A DNA stretch of 64,000 nucleotides from Cricetomys ansorgei. Its lineage: Eukaryota > Chordata > Mammalia > Rodentia > Nesomyidae. The first letter of the stretch is position 1. Every line of letters starts with the position of its first letter. The notes under the pieces are model-generated. The model did not search any database. It saw only the letters and a program-made list of their open reading frames with translations, and had not been told where the DNA came from. The stretch is from assembly GCA_026225945.1 (NCBI GenBank), contig JAMJFZ010001815.1:17739001-17803000 (forward strand), given 5' to 3'. Of the stretch, positions 25,673-37,902 are shown piece by piece. Both the position numbers and the translations under genes were made by a program.

Positions 25673-26642
25673 GTACCTTGGTGAAATAGCTTAAAGAGAG
25701 TCTAGTGATACCTCGTTTGTAAAATGAAGACCCCGATACTAACAGTGAAGATACTGACAATAATAATGCCTCCTGATGTGATTGAATGTTAAATGAGATA
25801 CCGTGTCTAGGGGTTCTGGCTAAGTGCTATGTTAAAATCAATGTCTTGCACCGAAAAGATGTTTGGCAAATACTTGTGGAGTGGATTAAGGACTGGATGG
25901 AAAGTGCCAAGCTCTTAGCAATGGTCCAGTAACTGTCAGGGAAAGAGTCACCCTTCTTTCCTTCTTAGATATTCTCATTGTTTTACTGAGGACTCAGCAT
26001 TGCTATATAAATACAAACCACAAGGTTTTAAGCCGAGAAGTCCTCAGAAGCTCCACAGAAGTGCAGCTCAGTGAATGGTCTGCTTTCTATGAATACACTA
26101 ACAAAACCAATAGGTATATCCTAGCGTATCCAAACGAAGCATCACTTCCCTCGGCCCCCATACTTTTCTTAGAGAAACTGAGCAGATGACCACCTAGCAA
26201 CCTTGAATGATGTTTCCCGCAAGCAATTTGTTTTGATCACTGACAGCTTTCTAATATTGATGCATTAAGACCGATGCAAACTTCAAATATGTCTGAACCA
26301 TCAACTCAAAGAAACAAAGGAAAAGACAATTTTAAGGCAACCTTTAAACAACTTCTGTATCCCTTTACACATTTGTCCGTGGCTACAAGGCTCCCTTGCC
26401 TGGGTCTTTGCTCATTTACACTGGGTGGTTCAGGATGTGACCCACTGCGTTGAGCACTTAGAATGATACTTGAAAGTATTACTTCTGGAGGGCTCTCTGC
26501 CATCTGTGGTCCCGGTTGCTGTGGAAATACTGACTTTGTCATTCATGCTGCACTTATTCTCTTTATTGAAGCAGTGTGTTTTTAAAGTGAATGATCTTCT
26601 ATAACCCCCAAAACACACAGAGGAAAAGTTCATTCTTCCTGC

Positions 26643-26735
26643 AAGAGTCAGTCAGAAAAGAGAAGGAGACAGAGAAAGAGTAGAAGAAAAAAGAATATGC
26701 AGAAAGAAAAGTGAAGGGAAAAATAAACAAGACAG
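26643..26735 (+). repeat. Purine-rich tract
   Basis: Dense in gaga/agaa words with no regular unit. Confidence 0.6.
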
Positions 26736-27011
26736 AGTACACAGGACTGCTGTTCACCCCACCACCACCATGCTACGTTTTAGCACTAGAGTTTGATACA
26801 GTTTGAGCTCTAATTATTTTCAGTGCAGTTCCTGCCTCTGGGTATATGAATATACTTAACATAAAACACTCAAGAAGTAATCTCTTGCCTGTGGTTATGC
26901 AAAGAAAACCAAAAAAAAGTAATGTTATAGCAAAAATTAAATCCTTTATTATGATATAGAACCCACCATGTAGTAGCTTTCTTAAATGTAATTACATGAA
27001 AATTAGCTCTA

Positions 27012-27205
27012 ATAGTAATAGCCAACACTTCCATAGAAGTGCTCTGTGCTCTGTGCTCTGGGTGTAGTTCTAGCTAGGCTACTGTCAGATCTTGATGGAT
27101 ACTCCTGTAGTCCTCTCATAGCCCTGCAAGGTAGTTGGAGTCAGGCCCATATTGCAGCAGATGACACTAAGGCACAGAGAATGCAGTCAATTTAACAGTT
27201 TGAAG
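27012..27205 (+). mobile_element. MIR SINE (ancient)
   Basis: MIR-like order: agccaacactt, gtgctctgtgctctg (internally repeated), actcctgtagtcctctcata, gccctgcaaggtag, cccatattgcagcagatga, cactaaggcacagagaatgc. The 'aaggcacagaga' core region is diagnostic. A 7-nt unit is repeated three times within it at about 27040-27062. Confidence 0.75.
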
Positions 27206-27244
27206 GATGAATGTGGAATTGGTCTTTATTTATGCTTTTATTGC

Positions 27245-27462
27245 TGTTTATTTTCTTGAGACAAGCTCTCATGTTGCCCAGGCTAGTTTCTAACTTGTTA
27301 GGTCATTCAGGATGACCTTGAATTCCTGATCCTATTGCTTTCAGTGCCTAATGCTGGAATTACAAGTAAGTGCTACTACACCCAGTTTATATGTTGCTAG
27401 GGATTTGACCCAGGGCTTTGTACAGATGATACAAACAACTACATTCCCAGGCACTGAAAAAA
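27245..27462 (-). mobile_element. B4 SINE, minus strand
   Basis: A B1-like part (cttgagacaagctctcatgt, tgcccaggctagtttctaac, gctggaattacaagtaagtg) is joined to an ID-like part (gctagggatttgacccaggg, ctttgtacagatga, ctacattcccag). The combination is characteristic of B4. Confidence 0.8.
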
Positions 27463-28692
27463 GTCTTCCAAATTGAGACTTTTGAGATGGACAGGGAATT
27501 CTATTAATTCCTACACAAACTGTAAACAGGTCTATGAGACTGAGAAACACCCACAGGGCAAAAATGAGGATCAAGGGCAAAACAAGCTAAGAGACTGCTA
27601 TATTCTTTCCTTACTGGCCTTAATTTGTCTGCTTTGCTCATCTCTGCAACCTTCATTCCTATACTTTTGCTCTCTTGCTATCAAGTCGTTTCTTCCCTCA
27701 TGCCTTCCCTTTCTGTGTATAACTCAAGCGATATATCAAATTTACTAACTCCAGTTCGTGCATGGAGCACACTCATTACAATGGTGAGCAACAGAGTCTC
27801 CATTCTCTTTGACCTCCACAATGGCAAAGGGTAAAACCCTATGATCTCCCTGAGGAGTAAGTTGGAAAGTACTGTCCTGTTTTGATGAAGCAAAAGGATC
27901 ATGGAAGTGAAAAAAAAATCTCATACACTTTTATATTCAACTGCAAAAAATCCCTGACGAACAAGTCTTAGAAGGATAATGAAACAAAGGGCATGAGGTT
28001 GAGTGGGAGATGCGTTGGCAGGTACCAGGAAGAGATGGAGGCAGGGAGTGTAGGTCGATATGGTCCAGATATGTTGTAAACATATATGAAATCTGGAAAG
28101 AATGAATTTCATACTGTAAAAAGGCTAGAAATGGGAAAAAATATACACAGAACCTGGCTCATTTTAGAGCTTGGCCAATAGGAGTCCTGATGGCATTACT
28201 CCAAAGTTTACCATGATGAGTCACTCATTTCACTGAGTAAGAAATCAAACCTAGTGTTATAGTGAAAACACAGTACTGTAAATTCGAGCAATTCTTGGAG
28301 CATTGGAGATGTCCCTGTTTTTCCAGAGACATGCTATCCTTTCATGATTCATCTAAATGCCATAATCTGTAAAAGGCTATTTTTAAGGAAAACTTTTCCA
28401 TCTTCTAAGTGCTTACAGTGACTGGATTTAGTTAAACAATTACTACAGAAACACAGCATATACTGTGCATTTCTGCTTTAGTATTTGTCTCTATTGGCAA
28501 TACTCAACATATTTACCAAGGTAGAGTCGCTATATATAAAACTTACCTCTTTAGTAGTCATCTAACATGCTCTTCCCATTTCCTTAAAGACTAACTGAAT
28601 CCCATAAGGGTTTCGAACAGTTAAACTCAGTCAAGCAGGGAAGGGGTTGAGAATTTGATTGATCTGAATGCCATACACAGAAACTTTAAAAA

Positions 28693-28711
28693 GGAAAAAA
28701 AAAAAAAAAAG
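28693..28711 (+). repeat. Poly-A run
   Basis: An A homopolymer with no recognisable SINE before it. Confidence 0.75.
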
Positions 28712-30474
28712 ATACCTGTGAATTGTTTTTGCTGTGTAAATGTAGGTTTTCTCATTAACTATTCAGGGCTCCTGAAGAACCAAAATATCAACCTTAAATA
28801 TCCACCTTGGTAGGCTTGGGGTAAAGTTGTATAATTTGAAACACTTCGTGTTTTTACAACCAGGCTAACTTTAAACATTCATAATTCAGAGGCTAAAAAG
28901 TGAGTCCCATAAGCCTATTGAAGTATCATTTTGTACAGTGGTTTTATTGAAATTTTCATTGTATTTTAAGAAATGAATGTGTTCTCACCAGAAAAACATG
29001 AAGTATGTGAAGTATTGCACATGATAATTAGTTCAGTGTGGTTATATACATAAACGTTACCATTTAGACAAAAAAGCTCAACTTTATATGAATACACATA
29101 TATGCACATATGTGTGAACTGTATTCCCAAGTATAATTAATGAGCCAATTTTTGTTTTATGTATTCTTCATGCTGAAGACTATGAAATTTACATTGGGAC
29201 ACAAATTAGTGATTTTGACCTATTTTTATATTCCTTTATCCTATACTGTATTGAGAAGTACAATCTATTCTGTATAGTCATGGTTTAACCACTAATGTAC
29301 CTATACCAAAAAAGTATGTTTTGTGAGGCAAAACACATGCCCATATGACTAAATCAACTTATATACATGAACATTGTATTAAGCTTACATTTACTTAGGA
29401 TGACATGACCTCTAGTAAATACAAATATCCTCCATTAAAAAAAAAATATTTTGTGGGTGTTTTTTTTTTGTTTGTTTGTTTTCTGTCAATGTTTATAGAT
29501 ATAAAGAAATGATTGGTATGGGAAAGACAGCATTCATTTTTTTTTCTCATCAGCAGAACAGACTGGTGAAATACATTGTCTCTAAACTTCAAGTCAACTG
29601 AAGTTAGAGTCAAAAACATTTAATGTGGCCGTGCACATTGAAATTTGAAAACCAAGAACATATATTTACCAGTGTGCTGTTTCTCTGTACACAGCCGAAG
29701 GTTCATGTCCTTGAACACATTTGAATGGGACTATTTATGGAAAGGCAAAGCATGTTGGTTTTAAAAATTGTAAAGGAACTAAAATGATTATAGTCGTTAT
29801 TCAAAAAATGCCGTTTAACATCCATAGCTAATTTGTGTCTTAACCCAGAACCCTTTTCCCCCAACATTTAGTGAGCAAATCCTTTTTAAGCTTAATATGT
29901 CAAATTGCAGGCCAAATGACATTTCATCCTGTGATGATAATGGATGTGCATAATAGCCACAAAGAGCTTTCATAAAGTATAATTTCACTGGTGCACTGCT
30001 ATAATACATAACCAATTCAATTTGAAACCAAGCCAGGGGTGCAGTAATATATTTATACAACTAATATTGTTAAAATCTTAATTTCGTCCTCTCTTGTTTT
30101 AAATTACAAGTTCCTTTAGAATAAAATCCACTTACGAAGAGCCTAATGGTTTTTGCTGTAGCTTTCCTGTTGGGATAGCTCTTATAGTTTTTCCATTGTC
30201 TTTCCACTTACATTATCTGTGGGACACTTGAAGCATTCATGTGGAATATGCCTGGGCCTATGTAAAGTTTTACAAATTATACTTCTTAATTGTAAAGTGT
30301 ATATAATCTGTAAGTGCTTAAGTGTTTATCATCTTAAATCTTATTATATACATTACTATAAATACAAGTGCATGTGATATAAATTTAAATATGACTACTA
30401 CATATCATAAATACGCTTAGACCTCCCAAACATATCATTTATGTTTCTTTCAATGTATATTAAAATACGTATTT

Positions 30475-30705
30475 TTGGGCACTATCGATATCTCAGTGGT
30501 TAAGACCACTAGCTGCTCTTCCACGTGACCTGGATTCATTCAATTATCAACAGTCACATGGTGCCTGACAGCCGTCCAGAACTCCAGTCCTAGGACATCC
30601 GATACTATCTTTAGTCCTTCACAGACACTACATACACATGATACACAGGCATACATGCAGGGAAAATGTCCATACACATAAATAAAAATAAATAAATCCA
30701 CATTA
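30475..30705 (+). mobile_element. B2-type SINE, diverged
   Basis: Head tatctcagtggttaagacca, ctagctgctcttccacgtga and cctggattcat is followed by cacatggtgcctgacagcc, agaactccagtcctaggaca and an A-rich ATAAATAAA tail. Confidence 0.88.
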
Positions 30706-31115
30706 TTTTTAAAGTGTGTGTATTTCTAGTTGTAAAAACACAATCCCAATATGAATATAGAAGTATATATGTATAGGGTGAAATTCTTCAGGTCACATTA
30801 TTCCTGGCGTATCTGATATTTCAGTGTATGAAGGTGCCGTTGTGTTTATGCTATCGTTATTGGTACTGCAGTGCATCACTTGGATTCTGGCAGTTCTTTG
30901 TCTCAATAATACATTTGCTTTGTTGTCCTTGTCTTCACAGGACCCATCTAAATCATAATAAACTTTATTATGATAACAATGTAATAATTATGTAAAGAAC
31001 ATATGCTCTGAAGACAAAACACAAATTTAAAATTTCAGCCTACCAGATAGAAAATGGAAAGTGCAGTTTGGGCTTCTAAAATTTGCAGTAGAGAGCTCGC
31101 ATTAAGAAGCAGTGT

Positions 31116-31266
31116 GGGCTGGGCAGTGGTGGCACACACCTTTAAGCACTGGGGAAGCAGAAGCAGGTGTGACTTCGAGGTCAGCCTGGTCTACAGAGTG
31201 AGTTCCAAGACAGCCAGAGTTACAACTGAGAAAGTCTGTTTCAAAAAAGAAAAAAAAAAGAAAAAT
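31116..31266 (+). mobile_element. B1 SINE, plus strand
   Basis: gggctgggcagtggtggcac, acacctttaagcac, gaggtcagcctggtctacag, cagccagagttacaactgag, then an A-rich tail. It lies about 280 bp upstream of the exon at 31549. Confidence 0.95.
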
Positions 31267-31548
31267 GCAGTATAGCTATTTCTGTTGGTTTCCTCAAGAT
31301 ACTCACATCACCTTTGACCATCATTGTATGATTCCTAATCAACACTAAAGAAACCTAATAGTAAATGAAAGAATCCTCAGCCTTAAAGAACAATGCTATC
31401 TAATAAATATGTATATTTCAATGCTCTGCTAAATGTAAATTTATCTTAGAACTCAATTTTTGAGTATACTCAGATTTTATTCAATGAGTTGGATTTCGGT
31501 GACATTTAGAGTAGGATTGGCTGACAGTATTCTTCCTCTTTCAAACAG

Positions 31549-31698
31549 TGGCTAGCATTCAGAAGCTTCCTGCTGCCTCTGTCCTAACAGACATCAACTT
31601 CCCTATGAAGGGCCGGAAAGGAATGGTTGACTGGGCAAGAAATTCTGAAGATCGAGTTGTGATTCCGAAAAGCATTTTTACTCCTGTGTCATCAAAAG
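31549..31698 (+). CDS. Adgrb3: ADGRB3 (BAI3) internal exon c, GAIN domain
   Basis: A 150-nt exon after tcaaacag. Its first two bases complete the Val codon begun at 6266. It then reads [36 protein letters not shown] and [13 protein letters not shown], and ends one base into a Glu codon. The donor is gtagta, a weaker match to consensus than the other five donors. The residues are those I know for ADGRB3. The segment probably spans the change from the helical to the beta-sandwich half of the GAIN domain (inference). An antisense open frame over 31559-31741 is a shadow of this exon. Confidence 0.97.
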
Positions 31699-32534
31699 GT
31701 AGTAATGAGAAAGAATATGAGCTCTGAACCAGATATTTCAAGCACGATCACTTCGTAAAGCCTAAAGTATAATTCTTCATGTAGCACATGATACTGAAAT
31801 CCTTTATAAACATGTTCAGAAACTAATTTTGTAAACATAGACAGCATATTTACTTAACGAACAAATTTATTAAAGTGGGAGAAAATATAACCACAAGCTG
31901 TTGACCTGAACCTGATTTGCTCATATTTCTCTGTTAACATTTTCATCCCAGAATAAGGCACAATGCCTCATACTTTAACTTTAGATGTTGAAGTGTGATT
32001 ACATTTTCAGTTCAAAGTGTGTTTATTTATGTCTCACCTTAAAATGCACTTTTGTTTGCAGATAATACTTTGGTGTAAGTAACACGTATAAGAAAAAACT
32101 AACTTCTACTAATATCTTAAGCACCATCTAGTATTCGCTGAAAGACAGGCATTGTGATCTTAATTCTCACTTTGAACTTAATCTCAATGCTACTGAAGAG
32201 ACATGGCTAATTTTCCTTATATCATTGGGACATTGAATCCTTCAAATGGACCTAAGGAAGATTCTAATCACAACTTGGTTAGGGGAAAGAGTGCTATTTA
32301 TGTAAAACCATTCCCAAACACTATTGTATATTGTCTACTGACGACAACTACTTGGACAAGGTGGTCAGGCTAACTTGGCCTAGGCACGATTAAGAATGAG
32401 TGAATTTTTGCTATCTGGCTTTATCTTTGCATGTGAGCAAGTATTGAAATAATCTTGTGGTTAATGGATTAAGGCTTTGTGTGGTTGTATTTCTGTGTGG
32501 TTTTACTAATAGTTTTTCACTTTAATCTTTCTAG
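31699..32534 (+). other. ADGRB3 intron c-d, 836 nt, no repeats seen
   Basis: A short intron between gtagta and ctttctag. I see no SINE, LINE or microsatellite in it, unlike every other intron in the window. Confidence 0.9.
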
Positions 32535-32610
32535 AATTAGATGAATCATCTGTATTTGTTCTTGGAGCGGTCTTATACAAAAACTTAGATCTAATTTTGC
32601 CTACTTTGAG
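32535..32610 (+). CDS. Adgrb3: ADGRB3 (BAI3) internal exon d, GAIN beta region
   Basis: A 76-nt exon after ctttctag, ending before gtaagc. It takes over the Glu codon from the previous exon and encodes [16 protein letters not shown] followed by LDLILPTL, then leaves two bases (AG) of an Arg codon. Alternating hydrophobic residues (VFVLGAVLY) look like a beta strand of the GAIN sandwich. The intron before it is only 836 nt, so this exon and the one at 31549-31698 form the tightest pair in the window. Confidence 0.96.
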
Positions 32611-34347
32611 GTAAGCTACAAAGGAATAAGCTGTTTGTAATCTTTGTAAATTATTTTAAATGTTATTATAGTTCATTCTATGAAATGGTCAAACTAGCTT
32701 TAGCAATATAAAGGGCTTCTTAAATGAAACAGAAAAGAATAATTCAATGGATAGGCTATTAACATATTATGTATTTCAAAACAACTACCAAAGACAGTTT
32801 TGGTGTCTGATTAAAGCTACATCATTCTATTGTAACTAACCATGACTTGCCTGAAGATTAGAAAGAGGAGGGAAAAACAAAAGAATGAAAGAAAACCCTC
32901 ACAGCCCTCTTATAGAATGGGTCATTGTAAAGTTCATCTGCCCTTCTCTTTTCTTTATACTTAATGATACTTTTTTGCTGACATTATAGAAAATTAGCAT
33001 GCCACGGTAGCAGAGAAAACGTGGTTTTGTTCTTCATTTGCACAAGATCTCAGCTTCAAAATAAAATTTCAATTACAGCTACATTAAGAAAAAAATATTC
33101 TTCAATTAGAGACTATTTTTAGAAGAAATCCATCTATTTCTTTCCTCTCAGACATTAAAATATACTTCAATTAATAATTCCACCAACATTCATCCCTGTG
33201 TCCTATTGTCTTACCCATCCTTTTAAAGTGCACAGGGAATATCATTTGCATCTATTTGCATAGTGATCTTATTACTCAGGATGACTTACTTCCTGACAGC
33301 ACGTCGTTCTGGGGGATTGAGACCAAGTTTTATTTTGGTTAACAAAGCCATACTTCCTTTGAGCTCTTCTAGCCTACCCTCATAAATAAAGCCGTATGTT
33401 TTTAGGGAGGAGAGAACGTGAATGATGTGTACAGTTTTATCAGAAGATTAACAAATGGTCTAATAAATAAAAGCCATTAAGTTTAACCCAGCAGAAAAAA
33501 GGCCTCCTAATGAGATAGCAGACACAAGTCATGATTCTTTGCGGACATTCCCCGTTCTACATTATTAATGTAGATCATTGTTGATGCATGGTTTCTCTCA
33601 ACCACAGATACCCTTCTTTGGATTGAATTTGGACTTACAAATTTTGGTTAGATTTGAGTTGGGTTGTGCTCTGCTAGGAATATATTTTGAAACTAGTATG
33701 TATATCCTAAGCCTTTCCACTGGCTTCGTATGTATCGCTACAGATAAGATACATCCATGACTGTAAAGGGCAAAGGAAGAGAGATTTCCAGAGGTTAAAA
33801 GTGCCCAGATAAAGTTAGATCCTTTCCAAAGGGAGCTAGTTTTGTCACATTTATCACTGAAGAATTCTTGTCTAGACACTCTCAGGTGACTTGTTTTAAT
33901 TTTGCTTGAACATGTCAAAAGCCTCAAAAACTTCTCTACTCACTCAGTAATTTATTTCAACTGCCTTCACCTCGACTTTAAATAGAAACCCTTCATGGAT
34001 GATGTTTGTACTTTTGCTGCTGATATTTTGTATTCTGCAGGCAATACAAAAAAATAAAATTTTACACATTTATTTCCTTCCTAGAAAGACCAACAGAGTT
34101 GCATGGTTAATCCCGTTCTATGTAATGTAATTAGATATTCTCACCTGCACAATGAAAGACACAATGTTCCATGTTTGAGAAGTCCTTGTAGTAAACTGGA
34201 AATTTATTTGGGTATCTTTGCAAAATAAAAATAATTTAATTAGTGGTTCACCTTTTTTTTTTTAAATTATGGCAAAGATAGTTGTTCTATATGGTGTATA
34301 CATAGAATAATGGGTCTATGATAAGTTATTCCTCTCTTTCTCTCCTA

Positions 34348-34492
34348 GTTTTTTCAAGACAGGGTTTCACTGTTGTAACTCTGGCTGTCCTAGCACTCAC
34401 TCTGTAGACCGGGCAGGCCTTGAACTCACAGAGATCCGCCTGCCTACCTTCTGAGTGCTGGGATTAAAGGTGTGTGCCACTACTACCTGGCT
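34348..34492 (-). mobile_element. B1 SINE, minus strand
   Basis: caagacagggtttcactgtt, gtaactctggctgtcctagc, ctctgtagaccgggcaggcc, gctgggattaaaggtgtgtg. Near full length. Confidence 0.95.
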
Positions 34493-35442
34493 TGAATGTT
34501 GGATCTCTTAACCACACTGTGAGACAATGGATTTTCAGATAGGCCCTCAGGCAAGTTACTGTTGACATATGTGAAATACGGGAACTGATCTTAAAGGTTC
34601 TTTTCAACTCCAAACATTCTAGTTAATTATAGCAGCTAATTATATTTTCTGTAGACCAAAGACCTTAGTAGCCTCTTTATAAGAGTTAGAAATATGTGGC
34701 CAGTACAGAGTCACAGGCAGATAAAGAAATTGATACTGTGCTTTATTGCACAGCTGATTGACTACAGATAACAATAAACATTGCATATTTAAAAATAACT
34801 AGAAGAAAGGATCTGGAATGTTCTCTCCACAAAGTATTGATTTTTAAAGTGATCAATATGCCAGTTATTGTGTTGAAACATTACACATGTAAACACTAAT
34901 GAAGCATTTCCTATTCCTCATGTACAATTATGTCAAGTAAAAGTGTTTCGGTGTTGAGATTATTTGCAGTGATTCAGTAAGTGACTATAGGAGACACTTG
35001 TGTGTTCATCATTGTCCAGAAATAAAGTTAACAGAAAGCTCAGGATGAGATGTCGGCTGAAGTACTCTTTGAATGGAAAAACACTAGTGTTTAGTTTTCA
35101 TTTTCAGTTATTTAATATCTAAAAGGTATCCACTAATCACCCACAGGGCTGTACTTCCACTTCTTCCAGAAATGTAAGATAAGCAGCCTCATAATTTTGT
35201 ATTTTGCTATAATTGTTTTCAAATAGGACTAAAAACTGTGAAAGAAAACAAGATATGCCTCAAATAAACTTCATTAAGAAAGTTTCCTTCACATAAGAAC
35301 ATTAATTAAATTGGCATGTTGTTATTTTATATTCAGGTAGTTTTATTTTCCTCTTGTCCCAATGTGTACTCAACTATTCTTTCATCTATGATTTTTATTT
35401 TGCTACTTGCCTGTGTTACCCTTTAAAACTGAAAAATTTCAC

Positions 35443-35668
35443 AGCCAGTGCAATGGCTCAGCCTACCACCAATCCTGATGACCTGAAGATTAAACCTCCA
35501 CCATGTTAGGACCACTGTGATGGAGGGAGAATACTGATGTCTGCAAGCTGTCCTCTGACTTCCACATGTATGCTATGGCATGTGAGCATGCACGCACACG
35601 CACACGCACATGCACACATCCAAACACATACACACAAGGAATAAATATCTTTTTTTAAAAATTAAAAG
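35443..35668 (+). mobile_element. B3 SINE, plus strand
   Basis: agtgcaatggctcagcctac, cctgatgacctgaagatt, aagctgtcctctgacttcca, catgtatgctatggcatgtg, then a CA/CG-rich stretch and A-rich tail. The 'cctgatgacctga' and 'tgtcctctgacttcca' blocks are those of B3. Confidence 0.9.
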
Positions 35669-35809
35669 ATGAAACTAACACACTTTGATATGCTCCTTCA
35701 AGTAAAGGAATTATGCTCTACTTGAGTCTAAATTATGTATGTGCTGTTCTCTGCACCCCAGTTTCATCCTCTTTGAAGCAGTTTCTTACAGCTGAAAGTG
35801 AGACAACCC

Positions 35810-35927
35810 AACTAGCTGCGGTGGTACACTGCTGTAATTCTACCATTGAAGGGACAAGGGCAGGAGTACTGAGAGTTTGAAGCCACTCTGGCCTATATAG
35901 TACAAGCCTGAATCAAAAAAATATGCA
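35810..35927 (+). mobile_element. Degenerate B1 SINE
   Basis: agctgcggtggtacactgct, gtaattctaccattg, agagtttgaagccactctgg, cctatatagtacaagcctga, A-rich end. Old copy. Confidence 0.7.
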
Positions 35928-36572
35928 TAAGTCTCCTCTTGTGTCCCAGAAGGAAAGAACATGGGCAACCTTGATTCACCCTGACGGTGACAGTCTGGCC
36001 TGGTATAACCAAGGTCAAGGTTTTCCGTTTATTGCATCCTTCTTGGCCATGGGGAGAGCCTGGAGGGTTAAGTCTGCTAGGCTAGACACAGGGTATACTG
36101 AAGGAGTTGGCACAGCTACACATAGACCCTAGTCATAGCCAGAAATTCGCAAGTATACAGCCTGGCTAGTTCAGAAACTGCTGTGGAAATTTTATATCAT
36201 GCCATAGCATTTTTAGAGGCCAATTTGGCAAAGTCAAGAAACTGAGAAATGCATTTTCCTTGATGTAGCAATTCTACTTCTAAAAATTTATCTTAAAATT
36301 ATGTCTAAGGAAAAAAAAATAAAGAATAGTATATCCAAGCATTCAGCAAGACACAGATTCTACAAACAGTTGTTAACAATCATTAATGGTTCAGGTTCCA
36401 GCTTTTGTGAGGAAACCACATTACTTCTGAGTATGTGAAGAGTGGTAAGATATAGGGAAATGAAATTGTGTGTTTAATACATTTTAATGTTGATATCAAT
36501 AATGGTAAGATAAGAAAAGGAGTTTAACTAAAATTTTATTAAATTATATTGCATCATTAAAAAACTAGGAAA

Positions 36573-36800
36573 GGGCTGGAGAGACAATAGGTCAGCAGTT
36601 AAGAACAAATACTACTCTTTCAAGGACTGACAACTCAATTCCCAGGACTGAAGTCTGGTGGTTTATAACTGTCTGTAACTCAAGATCTGGGGCTCTGTTG
36701 CCTTCTTTTGATCTCTGAAGGCATTGCATACATGCACAAGCCCACATGCAGACACTCACATGCACACATAATTTTAAAAATAGCAATAAAAATCAAGCAA
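36573..36800 (+). mobile_element. B2 SINE, plus strand
   Basis: gggctggagagacaataggt, cagcagttaagaacaaatac, ctcaattcccaggact, then gttgccttcttttgatctct and a CA-rich stretch before an A-rich tail. Confidence 0.92.
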
Positions 36801-37594
36801 CAAAAATTACTACGTGAAACAAATAAAATATAAGGTAAAATACAGAATAATAAAGAACTACAGTTTTTCACAAGTCTCAGACAATTATCTTTGAAAAAAG
36901 GGAAAGACTTTAACAATGCAAGTTCATATGAATTTCCATTGAGTATATTAAATTGAAAAGAATAAGTAATACTGTAGTTTAATTTATCTAGGATATAAGA
37001 CAAATTTGAATTCCTAACTCCCAACCCCCCACCCCCAAAAGAGGAATTCAACACCAGTGGGAAAAGAAAATTTTCTAAACATTACGTGAAATAATGGGAT
37101 ACCAAAGACTATCACTTTTACCCCCTAGACAATTCAGAAAAGAGCCAGAACTGTCAACTTCACAGGAATGCATGTTCTGTAGTCTCAAGTCCTAAACTAT
37201 GAGCCACCCTACCTCACTCTCAATGTGCAAAGAAATGTTTTCATTTTATAAGATTCCATATCCTTCTTTGTTCCATCATAGAGACATTTTATATTAAAAT
37301 TATCCTTGATACCAAATTGACATGGCTAAGTGTATAAAGTAATGTAGTATTACATTCTGAATAAAAATCCAGGTTTCATTTAGCCATGCCTTTTAAGACA
37401 GAACTTACATCCCTGGTAATTAGCATTTTTGAGGTTCTAAATTCTTCATCTGTAAGAAAATCAAACTTGAAATCAAGTCTCTCACTTCACCCACTCCACC
37501 AAGACTGCAGCTTCCAAACTTGAGATTCTGGTTTGTAATTTCTAAGCAAGCCACTTACCATCTGATTTTAACTTAATTTATATTTGTAGATTCA

Positions 37595-37800
37595 CTTATT
37601 TTTTTTTACATTGTGTGTGCATGGGTGTTTTGACTAAATGTATGTGCATGATACTTCTGGAGTATAGAAGAAGGCTTTCCATCTTCTGGGTCTGGAGTTA
37701 CAGATGGCTCTGAGCCAACAAGTGGGTGCATGAATTGAACCTGGGTCTTCTGGGAAAGCATCCAGTGACTTTAACTACTGAGCCAACTTTCCTGGCTCTG
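37595..37800 (-). mobile_element. B2/B3 SINE, minus strand
   Basis: Reverse complement: gtgtgtgcatgggtgttttg, ttacagatggctctgagcca, aattgaacctgggtcttctg, ttaactactgagccaacttt, cctggctc. Confidence 0.88.
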
Positions 37801-37902
37801 ATTTTAATTTTTTTAAACTAAATATATTTATCTTATTCTGATGAAGTCCTTTGGTTACCAGACTATGTCAAATCTTCTACTATCTTTTGGGGTGCCAAAC
37901 GT

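Larger units (their letters stand above)
6267..31548 (+). other. ADGRB3 intron b-c, 25282 nt
   Basis: Largest complete intron here, from gtaaga to tcaaacag. It contains SINEs, MIR, B4, a composite repeat and microsatellites, which are listed separately. Stretches in which I see nothing recognisable include 7290-9530, 10200-10720, 10970-12040, 13750-15050, 18000-20120, 22240-24890, 25680-27000, 27470-30470 and 31270-31548. No frame in them resembles a known protein. Confidence 0.85.

Noticed and set aside
37013..37039. C-rich run suggesting a G-quadruplex on the minus strand
   Set aside because: Only three separated G runs; does not meet a four-run pattern without zero-length loops.
36680..37054. 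124-residue minus-strand frame
   Set aside because: Begins in A/T-rich intron and ends in a B2 SINE; no recognised domain.
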